This document shows positions 52,189-62,800 of a DNA stretch of 64,000 nucleotides, in pieces. Source of the DNA: VYFG01 sp965203365. Its GTDB lineage: Bacteria; Pseudomonadota; Gammaproteobacteria; Arenicellales; Poriferihabitantaceae. Below the pieces are notes generated by a model, which was not told the origin of the DNA, did no database searches, and worked only from the letters and a program-made list of their open reading frames with translations. The stretch covers positions 1,426,001-1,490,000 of the forward strand of contig OZ241878.1 in assembly GCA_965203365.1 (NCBI GenBank), read 5' to 3'. How positions within the stretch are numbered: the stretch's first letter is position 1; each line of letters starts with the position of its first letter. A program made the translations under genes and the position numbers.

Positions 52189-52794
52189 TCAGCCAACATG
52201 CCGATAGGTCAGATTGATCCTGGGCCTGACCTGTTTTCGGGTTCGCATGACGGCATGTTTCCAGTGATGTTGCGTGGGTCCTTGCATAACCAAGACACTG
52301 CCATGTGTCAGATCCAACGACATCGTCGACACCGCCGAATCCGATCGATGGCGCAGACAAAATCGGCGGGATGCCCCGAGGCTGACGGAGGCAATGCAGG
52401 GCTCTTCACCCAGTTCCGGTTCGTCGTCCGAGTGCCATCCCATGGCATCATTGCCATCACGGTACAGGTTCAACAGCACGCTATTGAACGGCTGGTCGAG
52501 ACGGTCCTGAAGGCGCACCCTGAGGTCGGACAGTACCTCAGTCCAAGGCAAGGGCCGATTCACCATGCCCGAATAGCGATAAACCGCACCGGGGTCTCCA
52601 TACCAGGCCGCGAGGCGAGGCGAATGGACTTGTCGACCAAACAGGTGGATCCTGGGTTGAGTCCATTCGACATCAAGCAGCAGAGTGTCCATCACCTGCA
52701 TCCCTTCTTCGGGTTCAAGCCATCCCTCCATGAGATAACACTCCCCATCAGGCATCTTCAGGCGGTGTGTGCGGATGGCCATCCTGGCGATCAA
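52189..52794 (-). CDS. alkB: Alpha-ketoglutarate-dependent dioxygenase AlkB family
   Basis: A 201-residue 2-oxoglutarate/Fe(II) dioxygenase that reverses N-alkyl damage in nucleic acids. The iron ligands are in AMGWHSDDEPELG (HxD) and WKHAVMRTRK (distal His), with 2-oxoglutarate bound by PRINLTYRHV. NSVLLNLYRDGNDAMG is the substrate lid pattern of the AlkB2/3-like group. It starts with a TTG that overlaps the upstream dehydrogenase stop (TTGA); an ATG four codons later is the alternative start. It is downstream of, and coupled to, the FAD-linked dehydrogenase. Confidence 0.92.
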   Translation of the reverse strand: MIARMAIRTHRLKMPDGECYLMEGWLEPEEGMQVMDTLLLDVEWTQPRIHLFGRQVHSPRLAAWYGDPGAVYRYSGMVNRPLPWTEVLSDLRVRLQDRLDQPFNSVLLNLYRDGNDAMGWHSDDEPELGEEPCIASVSLGASRRFCLRHRSDSAVSTMSLDLTHGSVLVMQGPTQHHWKHAVMRTRKQVRPRINLTYRHVG

Positions 52795-54203
52795 ACAGAC
52801 CGTATGATTTTGCCCGGGTTGAGAATATTGTCCGGGTCCAGCGCCCGCTTGATCATCCGCATGGGCTCGACCGCATCCCCATGCTCAATCTCCAGGAACT
52901 CGATTTTCCCGTAACCGATGCCGTGCTCTCCGGTGCAGGTGCCCTCCATTTCGAGGGCGCGTAGGACCATCCGATGATGCAACGCTTGGGCCTTTTCCAC
53001 TTCAGTCGGGTCATCATGATCCACCAGCAGCAGCAGATGGAAATTCCCGTCGCCCACATGCCCCACAATCGGTGCCATCAGTCCGTTCTGATCAATGTCC
53101 TCGCGTGTCTGATGGATACAGTCGGCGAGTCGGGATATGGGAACGCATACATCGGTTGCCCAAATTTCCCCTTTGGGATGCAACCGCTTCCCGGCCCAGG
53201 CAACCTCATGACGGGCCCGCCACATCCGATTACGCTCTTCCGTGTTGGCAGTCCACTGAAAGTGACCGCCCCCGTTATCGGCTGCAATGTCCTGAGTCAG
53301 TTCGGTCTGTTCATTCACGGATGTATCACTGCCATGGAATTCCAGGAACAAGGTGGGCAACTCCTCATACTTTGTGCCCGAATACAGATTGATGGACTTC
53401 ATGGTCAGCGCATCAAGCAACTCGACCCGGGCCACCGGAATACCATATTGAATGATGCCGATGACCGTATCAACCGCGCCTTCCAGGGTTTCGAAACAAC
53501 AGACTGCCGCTGAAATCGCTTCCGGGATGGGATGGACTTTGAGTGTGACTTCCGTAAAGACGGCCAAAGTGCCTTCAGACCCCACCAGCAATCTCGTGAG
53601 ATCATAGCCGGCAGCGGATTTGGGGGCTCGACGACCGGTTCTAACTAGAGAACCGTTCGCCATGACGGCTTCCACATTGACGACATTGTCCTTCATGGTG
53701 CCGTATCGCACCGCATTGGTCCCCGAGGCACGAGTCGCTGTCATGCCCCCGATGGTGGCATCCGCCCCGGGATCAATGGGAAAGAACAGACCATGATCCT
53801 TCAGGTGCTCATTCAACTGCTTTCGGGTGACGCCAGGCTGCACCACGACGTTGAAATCTCCGTCATGGACCGCCAGCACGGTATTCATTTCGGTGAAGTC
53901 AATCGTCACTCCACCGTACAAGGCAGCGATATTCCCTTCCAAAGAAGTCCCCACCCCATGGGGAACAAGCGGCATTTTGGCCTGCGCACAGATCCGTACA
54001 ATCTGTTGGACTTCTTCTCGATTCTTGACCTTGATGACGGCATGAGGGGGGATGGAAGGACGAAACGACTCGTCCTTACCGGCCTGTTGCCGGATGCTGG
54101 TGGACGTCAGCACCCGGTCACCAAAGTCGCTCTTCAACTGCGCCAATCCAGCGGAATAGTCCAGATCCTTCATGCAGTCCGGTTTCTTCAAAGTCAGGGA
54201 CAT
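52791..54203 (-). CDS. FAD-linked D-2-hydroxyacid dehydrogenase (D-lactate/glycolate type, GlcD family)
   Basis: A 470-residue VAO-type flavoprotein. The FAD-binding domain has MPLVPHGVGTSLEGNIAAL and TIGGMTATRASGTNAVRYGT, and then LLVGSEGTLAVFTEVTLK. The FAD-oxidase C domain ends with GTCTGEHGIGYGK, whose histidine lies at the active site, preceded by GHVGDGNFHLLLL. This is the D-lactate dehydrogenase (cytochrome)/GlcD pattern; length is typical (about 460-480). Substrate may be D-lactate, glycolate or another 2-hydroxyacid, with quinone or cytochrome as acceptor. Its stop overlaps the alkB start. Confidence 0.9.
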   Translation of the reverse strand: MSLTLKKPDCMKDLDYSAGLAQLKSDFGDRVLTSTSIRQQAGKDESFRPSIPPHAVIKVKNREEVQQIVRICAQAKMPLVPHGVGTSLEGNIAALYGGVTIDFTEMNTVLAVHDGDFNVVVQPGVTRKQLNEHLKDHGLFFPIDPGADATIGGMTATRASGTNAVRYGTMKDNVVNVEAVMANGSLVRTGRRAPKSAAGYDLTRLLVGSEGTLAVFTEVTLKVHPIPEAISAAVCCFETLEGAVDTVIGIIQYGIPVARVELLDALTMKSINLYSGTKYEELPTLFLEFHGSDTSVNEQTELTQDIAADNGGGHFQWTANTEERNRMWRARHEVAWAGKRLHPKGEIWATDVCVPISRLADCIHQTREDIDQNGLMAPIVGHVGDGNFHLLLLVDHDDPTEVEKAQALHHRMVLRALEMEGTCTGEHGIGYGKIEFLEIEHGDAVEPMRMIKRALDPDNILNPGKIIRSV

Positions 54204-54459
54204 GGCAATGCCTTGTTCAGTTCAGGAAGTTAAATGATGGCTGACCGCTTGCTCATCGGCTATCATCCATCATGGCCATCGGTTCCTGACATAATACCAT
54301 CCGGTTGTCTTGGCCTTTGCTGTCGTCTGTCTGGATTCCGAAGTGCTCGATCCACCCTCTTTGACAGGGGCGGAATGTTGGTCAACGCTCTGAAAGATTA
54401 TCACATAGATGACTTCCGTGCCGTATCCCACCATATGGCAGGTGCGGCGGTGAGCTTGG

Positions 54460-56514
54460 TCATGGCTTAGTCCAGGCCAAAAACTCCTGTTCGTCCAATA
54501 TACGAATTTTGAGTTGGGTCGCCTTGTCGGCCTTGGAACCAGCATCTGCCCCCACAATGACAAAGTCGGTCTTCGACGAAACGCTGCCGGTCACCTTCGC
54601 CCCCAGGGACTGGAGAATCTTCTTCGCGTCCGTTCTGGCGATAGAAAGCGTTCCGGTCAGAACCACCGTCTTGTCGTAAAACGGCGAATCCTCCTGAACC
54701 GGGCGGACCTCCGACTTCGGCCATTTCACGCCACTGGCCTGCAACCGCTCGACAATCTTTCGATTATGTTCCTGTTGAAAAAAAAGCCGCACGCTGTCGG
54801 CGACGACCGGCCCGACATCGGGCACCTTTTGCAGGGCTTCTGTCCCGGCACTCATGATCGTCTCCAAATCACCGAACATCTCGGCCACTGCTTCGGCCGT
54901 GGCCTCGCCGACCAAGGGAATGCCCAGTGCGTAAAGAAATCGCCCCAGCGTCGTTTCCTTGCTGCGTTCAACCGCCTGGATCAGGTTCTCAGCCGACTTG
55001 TCTGCCATTCGCTGCAGCGTCGCCACCGTCACCTTGTCCAACTGATAGATATCGGCAACATCCTGGACCAAGTCTGCAGCCAGCAGTTGATCCACCAGCT
55101 TGTCCCCCAATCCCTCGATATCCATGGCCTTGCGGCTGGCAAAATGACGAATGTTCTCTTTTCGCTGAGCCCTGCAAAACAGGCCACCGCTGCAGCGGGC
55201 GATCACGCCGCCTCCGTCAGACACAACGTCGGATTGGCACACCGGACATTGGGAGGGGAACTCAAAGGGGCGGGAGTCCGGAGGTCTTCGCTCCATGACG
55301 ACCGACAGAATTTCCGGTATGACTTCACCCGCCCGACGCACGATGATGGTATCGCCTTCCCGGACATCCAGTCGTTTGATCTCGTCTCGGTTGTGCAAGG
55401 TGGCATTGGAGACGGTCACGCCCCCGACGAAAACCGGCTTCAGTCGTGCGACCGGCGTTATGGCGCCGGTTCTTCCGACCTGCACCTCGATCTTTTCCAG
55501 TATCGTCATCTCTTCTTGGGCTGGCAATTTATGAGCCAGCGCCCAACGAGGTGCCCGGGCAGTGAAACCCAGGGTCGACTGCCAATCCATCCGTGACACC
55601 TTGTAGACCACGCCATCAATTTCATAGGGCAACTGGCTGCCGAGAGCCTGCATCTGGCGATAATACGCCAGACAACCATTGACCCCTACCACCGCTTCGG
55701 ACCGCTCACAGACCGGCAGCCCGAACCCATCAATCCATTGCAGGATTTCCCAATGGGTATCGGGTACCGTGACCCCCTCTACCTGCCCCAGCGCATAGGC
55801 GAAAAAGCTGAGAGGGCGGCGTGCGGTCACCGCCGGATCAATCTGGCGCAAACTGCCGGCGGCCGCATTGCGCGGATTCACAAACGTCTTTTGTCCCGCT
55901 GACGCCTGTTCACGATTCATCGTGTCGAAGTCATCCCTGGACATGAAGACTTCACCGCGTATCTCCAGGACAGTCGGCAGGCTGCGACCTGTCAGGCTGG
56001 TCCCACGACCCAGCACCTTGCGCATATTCTGGGTAATATTCTCGCCACGGCGACCATCCCCCCGGGTGGCCGCCTGAACCAGCCAGCCACGCTCATAGCG
56101 GAGACTGACTGCCAAGCCATCAATTTTCGGTTCGGCGACATAGTCCACTTCACCCGATTCCAGCTCGATGATGTCACGCACCCTTCGGTCAAATGCGATC
56201 ACCTCCGCATCGGCAAAGGCATTCGCCAGAGAACGCATGGGCACCGAATGCACGACTTCGGAGAATGTCTTCGCCACAGAACCGCCGACCGTGCGCGTGG
56301 GGGAATCCTGACTGGCGTACTGCGGGTGGTCGGACTCCAGCGTCTTGAGATGACGCAGCATACGATCGTAGGTGGCGTCCGGAATTTCAGGATCGTCCAG
56401 TACGTGATAACGATAATTATGATACTCAAGCTCCTCACGCAGAGTATGGATTTCGCTGGCAATGTTCTTTGCGGAAAGACGGCTCCCACCAACCGTGGTG
56501 TTCTTGGTGGTCAC
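54460..56514 (-). CDS. ligA: NAD-dependent DNA ligase LigA
   Basis: A 684-residue ligase that seals nicks using NAD. The adenylation domain has the KxDG motif in YVAEPKIDGLAVSL. The OB fold carries GRTGAITPVARLKPV, the zinc finger ligands are CPVCQSDVV and CSGGLFCRAQ, and helix-hairpin-helix repeats follow (RKAMDIEGLGDKLVDQLL). A C-terminal BRCT domain (FYDKTVVLTGTL) completes the protein. The GTG start at 56514 is 9 bases from the zipA stop, so it is co-transcribed with zipA. The order smc-zipA-ligA is conserved in gammaproteobacteria. Confidence 0.97.
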   Translation of the reverse strand: MTTKNTTVGGSRLSAKNIASEIHTLREELEYHNYRYHVLDDPEIPDATYDRMLRHLKTLESDHPQYASQDSPTRTVGGSVAKTFSEVVHSVPMRSLANAFADAEVIAFDRRVRDIIELESGEVDYVAEPKIDGLAVSLRYERGWLVQAATRGDGRRGENITQNMRKVLGRGTSLTGRSLPTVLEIRGEVFMSRDDFDTMNREQASAGQKTFVNPRNAAAGSLRQIDPAVTARRPLSFFAYALGQVEGVTVPDTHWEILQWIDGFGLPVCERSEAVVGVNGCLAYYRQMQALGSQLPYEIDGVVYKVSRMDWQSTLGFTARAPRWALAHKLPAQEEMTILEKIEVQVGRTGAITPVARLKPVFVGGVTVSNATLHNRDEIKRLDVREGDTIIVRRAGEVIPEILSVVMERRPPDSRPFEFPSQCPVCQSDVVSDGGGVIARCSGGLFCRAQRKENIRHFASRKAMDIEGLGDKLVDQLLAADLVQDVADIYQLDKVTVATLQRMADKSAENLIQAVERSKETTLGRFLYALGIPLVGEATAEAVAEMFGDLETIMSAGTEALQKVPDVGPVVADSVRLFFQQEHNRKIVERLQASGVKWPKSEVRPVQEDSPFYDKTVVLTGTLSIARTDAKKILQSLGAKVTGSVSSKTDFVIVGADAGSKADKATQLKIRILDEQEFLAWTKP

Positions 56515-56523
56515 AGGATGAGC

Positions 56524-57867
56524 CTAAAAAAGTCGGATGGCTTCAGGACTTCCGGGCGTGATGCCGTAGCTTGCCATTTCACTGGCGACTTGATCAATGG
56601 ATCGACGGACCGACTCGATATTGTCATTCGACAGGTCATGATAATCCGGGGCAATCAACTCCCCCTTTATTCTGGAAGCAAAGGCTTTCGCCGTATCCAC
56701 CATTTCGGCGAACACGGCCCCCGGCAGGCAGTTGACGGCCGGGCGAGTGAAGAAGGCCACCCCTTGCATCCGTGCGCCACGCATATTCGCAAAATCAAAT
56801 TCTCCGCTATCCGTTAAGTTCGACATGCTGTACAGACACACTTTCTGCTTGTCGACGGGTTTGTAACGGGCATAGAAACCGCTTGTATCCCCGGTGGGAG
56901 TCAACCCAATCTGGTTGGCAAAGCGTTCGACCAAAGTGCCATCGAAATATTCGTCGTCCTTGGGTTTGATATAGAGCACGAAAATGGAATCGAATTTGCG
57001 CCGCAGACGATCAATGGCCATCGCCTGCTGCTGGGCACATTCAATCGGGGCCATGAAGGAAAACCCCCGGCCGGTGCTTTCGGACAGCTTGGACACCATG
57101 CCGGCGAACCGGGTCATATAATCATGAGACATCGGACCGTTTCGGTCGGCGAGCTGGACCGTCATCACCAAGTCCCCAAAGCGGGCTTCCTCGGGCTCGT
57201 TTTCGATATCCACCCAAACCTTGTCGGGTAATCGCAGTCCGTACAGACCGTGCGTCTTGGAAATGCCGGCGGCCGCTTCCCGGTAAATGGCCAGTACCGA
57301 GTCCCGACTGACATCCCTTCCCCCGCTCAGCTTGACATAATAGTCGATCTGGCTGAGCTTCTCGAAACCCGGTGCCGGGCGCAAGTCCAGGTCTCGTTCA
57401 GAGACCTGTTCGACAGCTTCAGCGGGCATTTCCGGGTCAATGTCAGCGGGCAGAACCGGATCCACCACTGACATATTCTGCGATTGAGCGGTGTGGTCCT
57501 CCCGACCGCTACCGTTGTCAGGACCCTGCCGGTCCGGGGGGAGATCAAGGTCTGCCTGGGGTGCCTCGAAAGGCTCGGGTATGTTCCACTCATCATCCCC
57601 CTCATCTATCGAGAGGGGGGCGGGATGGGCCCTGTCATCTTCGTCAAAAAATGGCAAATCCCGGTTGGCCGGCAATGCATCGCCTGATTGGTTATCCGAT
57701 TCAATATCGGGTCGATTCTGCTGCAGGACTGGTTCGGACAGTGAAGTACGGGGCGGGAGGGGTTTTCTTCTTCTCAACGGCCAGATATCCCGCCAGCGGG
57801 CGCACAGGTAGATCATCGCGACCAGAATAACCCCCAGGACAATCAGTGCAATTTGAAGATTCATCAT
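56524..57867 (-). CDS. zipA: Cell division protein ZipA
   Basis: A 447-residue bitopic protein that tethers FtsZ to the inner membrane. The N-terminal helix (LQIALIVLGVILVAMIYLCA) is followed by a long acidic, proline-rich linker of about 150 residues, then the C-terminal FtsZ-binding domain. That domain shows GLYGLRLPDKVWVDIENEP and GVAFFTRPAVNCLPG with FAEMVDTAKAFASR. The start ATG at 57867 gives MMNLQIAL. The linker is longer than in E. coli ZipA (328), which is common outside the Enterobacterales. It is transcribed toward ligA. Confidence 0.85.
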   Translation of the reverse strand: MMNLQIALIVLGVILVAMIYLCARWRDIWPLRRRKPLPPRTSLSEPVLQQNRPDIESDNQSGDALPANRDLPFFDEDDRAHPAPLSIDEGDDEWNIPEPFEAPQADLDLPPDRQGPDNGSGREDHTAQSQNMSVVDPVLPADIDPEMPAEAVEQVSERDLDLRPAPGFEKLSQIDYYVKLSGGRDVSRDSVLAIYREAAAGISKTHGLYGLRLPDKVWVDIENEPEEARFGDLVMTVQLADRNGPMSHDYMTRFAGMVSKLSESTGRGFSFMAPIECAQQQAMAIDRLRRKFDSIFVLYIKPKDDEYFDGTLVERFANQIGLTPTGDTSGFYARYKPVDKQKVCLYSMSNLTDSGEFDFANMRGARMQGVAFFTRPAVNCLPGAVFAEMVDTAKAFASRIKGELIAPDYHDLSNDNIESVRRSIDQVASEMASYGITPGSPEAIRLF

Positions 57868-58366
57868 TTGGACTGGAAACAATTTTTGCTATTGTGCGAT
57901 CACCATATCCCCAGCGGCAACTACTCCAGGCTATCTCAGCAGTTGATGCCAGACGACCATCGTCCTTTCAGCACCTTCAGAATGCAGCCATACAGACCCA
58001 TCCGACGGTCACAGCCAGCAGACTCGGTCGGATCGAACGAGGCCAGGTCGATGCCATAATAAGAATAACCCATGCACAGAAAACTTATCGGGGAAGCGTA
58101 TTATCTGAGCTTCGCGGGGTCTGAAATTCCACGATGACCTATCCATAGCCCCGTCGGCACCCCTCACTCCATCGTTGACGGACGGGCTGACACAGGCCAT
58201 GGTGGATCGTGGTCTGTGTGTACAGACCCTGATGAAGCGGAATCATTCCATAGATTGTGCCATAGAAACTGATTGATAGCTCACCCTTTCCAAATCGGGA
58301 TAGAAAACCGATTTTCGTCAGTTTCGTCCTCCGACGGGGAAGGCCGGAGCGAGATGGCGGATGAGA
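57868..58366. other. Intergenic stretch between smc and zipA
   Basis: The spacing is unusually wide for this operon. Only short frames are present on both strands, with no motif. It may carry a zipA promoter, but I could not identify -35 and -10 boxes with confidence. Confidence 0.4.
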
Positions 58367-61300
58367 TTAGGGTGCGGCCATGGCAACCGCCTTGTCCAGA
58401 TCGACCGTGACCAGCCGTGACACGCCCGGCTCAGCCATCGTTATGCCCACCAGTACATCGGCGGCCGCCATGGTGATCTTGTTATGCGTGACTACCACCA
58501 TCTGGCTCACTTCGCACAGCTTGCGAAGAGTCTGACAATACCGGTCCACATTGGCGTCATCCAAAGGGGCATCCACCTCATCCAGCATGCAAAATGGAGC
58601 GGGATGGAGTCGGAACAAGGAAAACAGCAAGGCGACCGCAGTCAATGCTTTTTCTCCACCAGACAACAGGTGGATGGTGCTGTTGCGCTTCCCGGGTGGA
58701 CGCGCCATCACCGTGACACCAGCGGTCAACATGTCATCGCTGGTCAGCAGCAGTCCAGCCTGCCCGCCCCCAAAGAGCTGCGGAAAAAAATCGTTGAATC
58801 CCTCGTTGAGGCGATCGAATGTGTCACGAAAGCGGCTACGGGTCTCCCGGTCGATCTTCCGGATCACACTTTCCAGAGTTTCCAAAGCCTCCGTCAGGTC
58901 GCCATGTTGTCTGTCAAGATAGGTCTTTCGTTCGCTCTCTTCCTCGAACTCCTCGATTGCGATCAGGTTGACCGGCCCGATTCGTTCGATCTTTTCCCGA
59001 ACCTCCTCCAGGCGCTGATCCCATTGTTCTATATTGGCCGCCTTCGGCAAGTCGGCCATCTGTTCTCCATGGGCCGAGATCAACTGCGCCACCTCGTTCG
59101 CCTGGGTATCACGTCGCACCAGGAACTCCTGTCGGTGCAGTCGCTGGGCTTCCAGAGTGGTCCGTTTCGCGGCGACCGACTGCTCCTTTTCCTTGCGTCG
59201 ATTCTCCAACACCGACAACTGGTTGTCGATATCCGCCGTTTCATTTTGCGCCGCCTGATACTCCTGGTCAGCTTTGACCTGATTTTCAAGCAGTGTTTGC
59301 AACCGAAGCTGCATGGCTTGCTCCGGCGAGTGGCCGGCTGCAACGCTGGCCGTGAGTTCCGCAAGGCGCTGGTCGTCTTGATGCCTCTGTTGATTGAGTC
59401 GGTTCAATTGATCATCCGTCGCCTCCAGGGAAGAGTCCAGACGCTGCTTGTCGAGCCGTGTCTGATGACGTCGTTCCCGTACGGAGTCGACAGACTCCCG
59501 ACACTTGGCCACTTCCTGTTGCAACGCGTCCCGACGGGACAACAGTTCGCTGCGACGAGAATCGAGTTTTCCCAATTCACTGCCCACGGTTTCCAGCAAT
59601 TGTCTGGCTGCTGCGATTTGCTGCTGATCCTCTCGTATCTGTCCATCTAGCTCCCCCAAGTCCCGAACGAGTTGCTGACTTCGTTGACCCACTTCGACCA
59701 AACGCGTTTCTTCCCGGGCCAGCCGGTTATGCAATGCGGTCTTTTCCGCTTGGTGTCGATTCAGTTCCATTCTCTGTCCTTGCAATAAGGTTTCGATCTC
59801 CTCACAAGCCGCTTCCAGCCGACAGATACGCTCCTCACTTTGAGTGATTTCAATTTTGATCGCCGCCAAGCGGGTATCGAGTCGATTGATTTCCTCTTCC
59901 CGTACGAGAACCCCCGTTTCCAGTTGGTTGGCACTGGCGAAACTGATCCAGTTGGCCCCGACCAGAATGCCATCTCGCGTGACCACGCAGTCCCTGCCGG
60001 AAAGGTTATTTTGCATCTCCAGGGCCTGTTCCAGGCTGTCTGAGACGAAGACATCCGCCAGCAGCGAGGTCAGATCCATTCCAGCTGCGGAAACCTTGTC
60101 CATCAGTCGTTCTCCCAGAGGACGATGCGGCGGTGCCATGACCGTTTTGTCCAGCAGGACGGAAGTCGCCCCCTCCGGCCGACCGGACAAATCCGGCAGA
60201 TCCCCACCCCGCACACAAATCGCGCTCAGAAAATCGCTCAGGATCCGATCGGCAGCCTTTTGCCATCCCTCCTCGACCCGAATCCTGCGGGCCAGGCGGG
60301 GGGTATTCTGCCCCACCCTGTCGATCAACCACTGATGTAGTTTCTCATCCTCTCCCCCCAACGCAGTGACCTGGATTTCGCGCAGAGAATCCAGCCTGGA
60401 AGCCACTTCCTGTTGTCGGACGCGACGATCGCTCAACTCCTCTCGCCGGGCCGCGAGATCGTCCCGAATGACCTGCCACTGCTGTTCATACTGGTGGAAG
60501 GAAAGCTCTTGGGATTCCACGATTTCATCATGACGGCTGACCTGATCGCGCAATGTCTGGAGCCCATCATCGTCCGTCTCACGTTGCAGATTCTCCAGAT
60601 CTTTCCGCAATCTTTCCTGACGCCGGGTGGCCTGTTCCAGATGCTGTTCCAACTGCCTGATACGAGACTGTTGTACCTCTTGCTGTTGAACCGGCTGCAT
60701 GGCCATCTCATTGAACGCTTCCCAGGACTCTTGCCACGATGACAATACCTCTTCCGCTTCTCGGTACGCCTGTTCCACTTCCTCCATCTTGGAATCGAGC
60801 GCTTCCAATGATGGACCAATCGTCTCGAGTTGGGATCGGATGACGAGCTGACGCCGACCCCCTTCTTCCAGTTCGCGTTGATATTCATGGCATAACTGAC
60901 TCAAACGCTGAATCTCCTGTTCCTGTCGCTGCCGGGTTTCCTGCGCATGTTCAATCTGTTGCTCGACGGCACGTATTTCAGACCCGATGCGGTAATAGTG
61001 TTGCTGAACATTTTCATGGCTCTCGCGGTGCTTGGCCTGATCACGCCGCAGTCGTTCCAGTTCGGCCTCTGTTTCTCGTTGTTCGCTGATGGCCGATTCC
61101 AGTGCATTTTCACATCTTGCCGTCTGCCGGGTCTGGTCTTCCAACTCGATCTCGAGCTGCTGCAGTTGCATGACCTGCAACTGGCCATGGATCCTGCGCT
61201 CTTCTTCCTTCAACACCTTGTAACGACGAGCCGCGCTGGACTGACGCTGGAGACGTCGGAGATGCTTGTCCAGTTCTTCACGAATATCCTCTACCCGTTC

Positions 61301-61873
61301 CAGGTTGTCACGAGCGTGGCGGATGCGCGTTTCGGTCTCGCGTCGCCGGTCCTTGTAACGAGATATACCCGCCGCCTCTTCGACAAATGCACGCAACTCA
61401 TCGGGCCGTGCCTCCACGATCCGGCTGACCATACCCTGTTCGATAATGGAATAGGAGCGGGCTCCCAAGCCAGTCCCTCGGAACAAGTCCAGCACATCCT
61501 TGCGGCGGGATTTCAAGTTGTTGACGAAATAATTTGATTCACCATCCCGACTGAGAGTGCGTTTGATCGAAATTTCAGCGAATTTCGCGTAACTCCCCCC
61601 CGCGAGGCCGTCCTGATTGTCAAAGAGCAACTCCACCGAAGCCTTGCCAACAGCACTGCGAGAAGCCGAGCCATTGAAAATGACGTCCGTCATCTGATCA
61701 CTTCGCATCACCTTGGCAGAGCCTTCCCCCATGACCCACCGGACTGCATCGATGACATTGGATTTACCACACCCGTTCGGTCCCACCACTCCCACCAGAT
61801 GACCGGGCAGACGAATATCAATCGGGTCGACGAACGACTTGAACCCGGAAACCGTTAACTTTTTCAGCCGCAT
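58367..61873 (-). CDS. smc: Chromosome partition protein Smc
   Basis: A 1168-residue SMC ATPase, the core of the condensin that compacts and separates chromosomes. The N-terminal head has Walker A in GVVGPNGCGKSNVIDAVRWV. Coiled-coil arms flank a hinge near residues 500-650 (for example LPDLSGRPEGATSVLLDKTV). The C-terminal head has LLSGGEKALTAVALLF (signature) and MLDEVDAPLDDANVDRYC (Walker B). Length equals the usual 1170-1190. The protein belongs to the Smc-ScpAB class; scpA and scpB are not in the window. It starts the transcript toward zipA and ligA. Confidence 0.97.
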   Translation of the reverse strand: MRLKKLTVSGFKSFVDPIDIRLPGHLVGVVGPNGCGKSNVIDAVRWVMGEGSAKVMRSDQMTDVIFNGSASRSAVGKASVELLFDNQDGLAGGSYAKFAEISIKRTLSRDGESNYFVNNLKSRRKDVLDLFRGTGLGARSYSIIEQGMVSRIVEARPDELRAFVEEAAGISRYKDRRRETETRIRHARDNLERVEDIREELDKHLRRLQRQSSAARRYKVLKEEERRIHGQLQVMQLQQLEIELEDQTRQTARCENALESAISEQRETEAELERLRRDQAKHRESHENVQQHYYRIGSEIRAVEQQIEHAQETRQRQEQEIQRLSQLCHEYQRELEEGGRRQLVIRSQLETIGPSLEALDSKMEEVEQAYREAEEVLSSWQESWEAFNEMAMQPVQQQEVQQSRIRQLEQHLEQATRRQERLRKDLENLQRETDDDGLQTLRDQVSRHDEIVESQELSFHQYEQQWQVIRDDLAARREELSDRRVRQQEVASRLDSLREIQVTALGGEDEKLHQWLIDRVGQNTPRLARRIRVEEGWQKAADRILSDFLSAICVRGGDLPDLSGRPEGATSVLLDKTVMAPPHRPLGERLMDKVSAAGMDLTSLLADVFVSDSLEQALEMQNNLSGRDCVVTRDGILVGANWISFASANQLETGVLVREEEINRLDTRLAAIKIEITQSEERICRLEAACEEIETLLQGQRMELNRHQAEKTALHNRLAREETRLVEVGQRSQQLVRDLGELDGQIREDQQQIAAARQLLETVGSELGKLDSRRSELLSRRDALQQEVAKCRESVDSVRERRHQTRLDKQRLDSSLEATDDQLNRLNQQRHQDDQRLAELTASVAAGHSPEQAMQLRLQTLLENQVKADQEYQAAQNETADIDNQLSVLENRRKEKEQSVAAKRTTLEAQRLHRQEFLVRRDTQANEVAQLISAHGEQMADLPKAANIEQWDQRLEEVREKIERIGPVNLIAIEEFEEESERKTYLDRQHGDLTEALETLESVIRKIDRETRSRFRDTFDRLNEGFNDFFPQLFGGGQAGLLLTSDDMLTAGVTVMARPPGKRNSTIHLLSGGEKALTAVALLFSLFRLHPAPFCMLDEVDAPLDDANVDRYCQTLRKLCEVSQMVVVTHNKITMAAADVLVGITMAEPGVSRLVTVDLDKAVAMAAP

Positions 61874-62008
61874 TCGATTCTTGTTGAAAACTCAGAAGTT
61901 CGTTCTTGTTATCGCGTTTGGCTTGATGGCAGTGCAATGCCATCAAGTTGGCTAGCTGGCATTATACCTTTCAATGCACAGAGCCTTCTCCACGGATAAC
62001 GGTCGAAT

Positions 62009-62800
62009 TCAAGCAGTCTTGGTGGTCGTGTCTATTTTTCTGATTAGCAGCCATGCTCCCAGGAAGATCATGGGCAGACTCAGCACCTGTCCCATACTCA
62101 TCCACTCCAATGCGACCAAGCCAAGATGCGCATCCGGCTCCCGAACAAATTCCACCACAAAGCGACTGACTCCATAACCCAGCAGGAACATGCCAGCTAC
62201 CCTGCCGGGCGAGCGTTGGCGAGAGGAGTACCACCAGACCAACACAAATAACAACAGACCCTCCAGCCCTGCTTCATAGAGTTGCGAAGGGTGTCTCGGT
62301 TGGTCTGGCATGGTATGGAACCAGACACCCCAAGGCAAATCTGTCGGCCGGCCCCAAAGCTCCTGATTGATAAAATTTCCGATCCGGCCGAACAACAGCC
62401 CCAAGGGAATCAGGGGTGCGAGAAAGTCACAAACAACGAGAAGACTGCGGTGGGTCTTTCGTCCATACATCCAAACCGCCACAATCACCCCCAACAGCCC
62501 TCCATGAAATGACATACCCCCATCCCAGATAGCCAGGATAGCTGGCAGATGATCAAGATAGTAGAGCAAATTGTAAAAGACGACGTAGCCCAGTCTTCCT
62601 CCCAGAATCACTCCCAAAGCAATAAAAAACAGCAGATCGGATATTTCCTCAGACTTCCAGCCTGACCCGGGTCGAAGCGCTCGCCAGCGTCCGAGAATGA
62701 CACCGGCCAGAAATCCCAGCAGGTACATCAGCCCATACCAATGAATGGAGACCGGACCAATAGAAATGGCAACAGGGTCGAAACCCGGATGAGTGATCAA
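62009..62800 (-). CDS. lgt: Prolipoprotein diacylglyceryl transferase
   Basis: A 263-residue integral membrane enzyme that attaches diacylglycerol to the lipobox cysteine of prolipoproteins. The conserved Lgt motifs are GGRLGYVVFYN, MSFHGGLLGV and GRIGNFINQELWGRPTD, the last containing catalytic residues. Seven or so helices are predicted, consistent with the Lgt fold, and the HPSQLYEAGLEGLLL signature follows. The length fits the shorter proteobacterial forms. It is upstream of smc on the same strand, about 135 bases away. It would process the lipoproteins predicted here, such as BamE. Confidence 0.97.
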   Translation of the reverse strand: MITHPGFDPVAISIGPVSIHWYGLMYLLGFLAGVILGRWRALRPGSGWKSEEISDLLFFIALGVILGGRLGYVVFYNLLYYLDHLPAILAIWDGGMSFHGGLLGVIVAVWMYGRKTHRSLLVVCDFLAPLIPLGLLFGRIGNFINQELWGRPTDLPWGVWFHTMPDQPRHPSQLYEAGLEGLLLFVLVWWYSSRQRSPGRVAGMFLLGYGVSRFVVEFVREPDAHLGLVALEWMSMGQVLSLPMIFLGAWLLIRKIDTTTKTA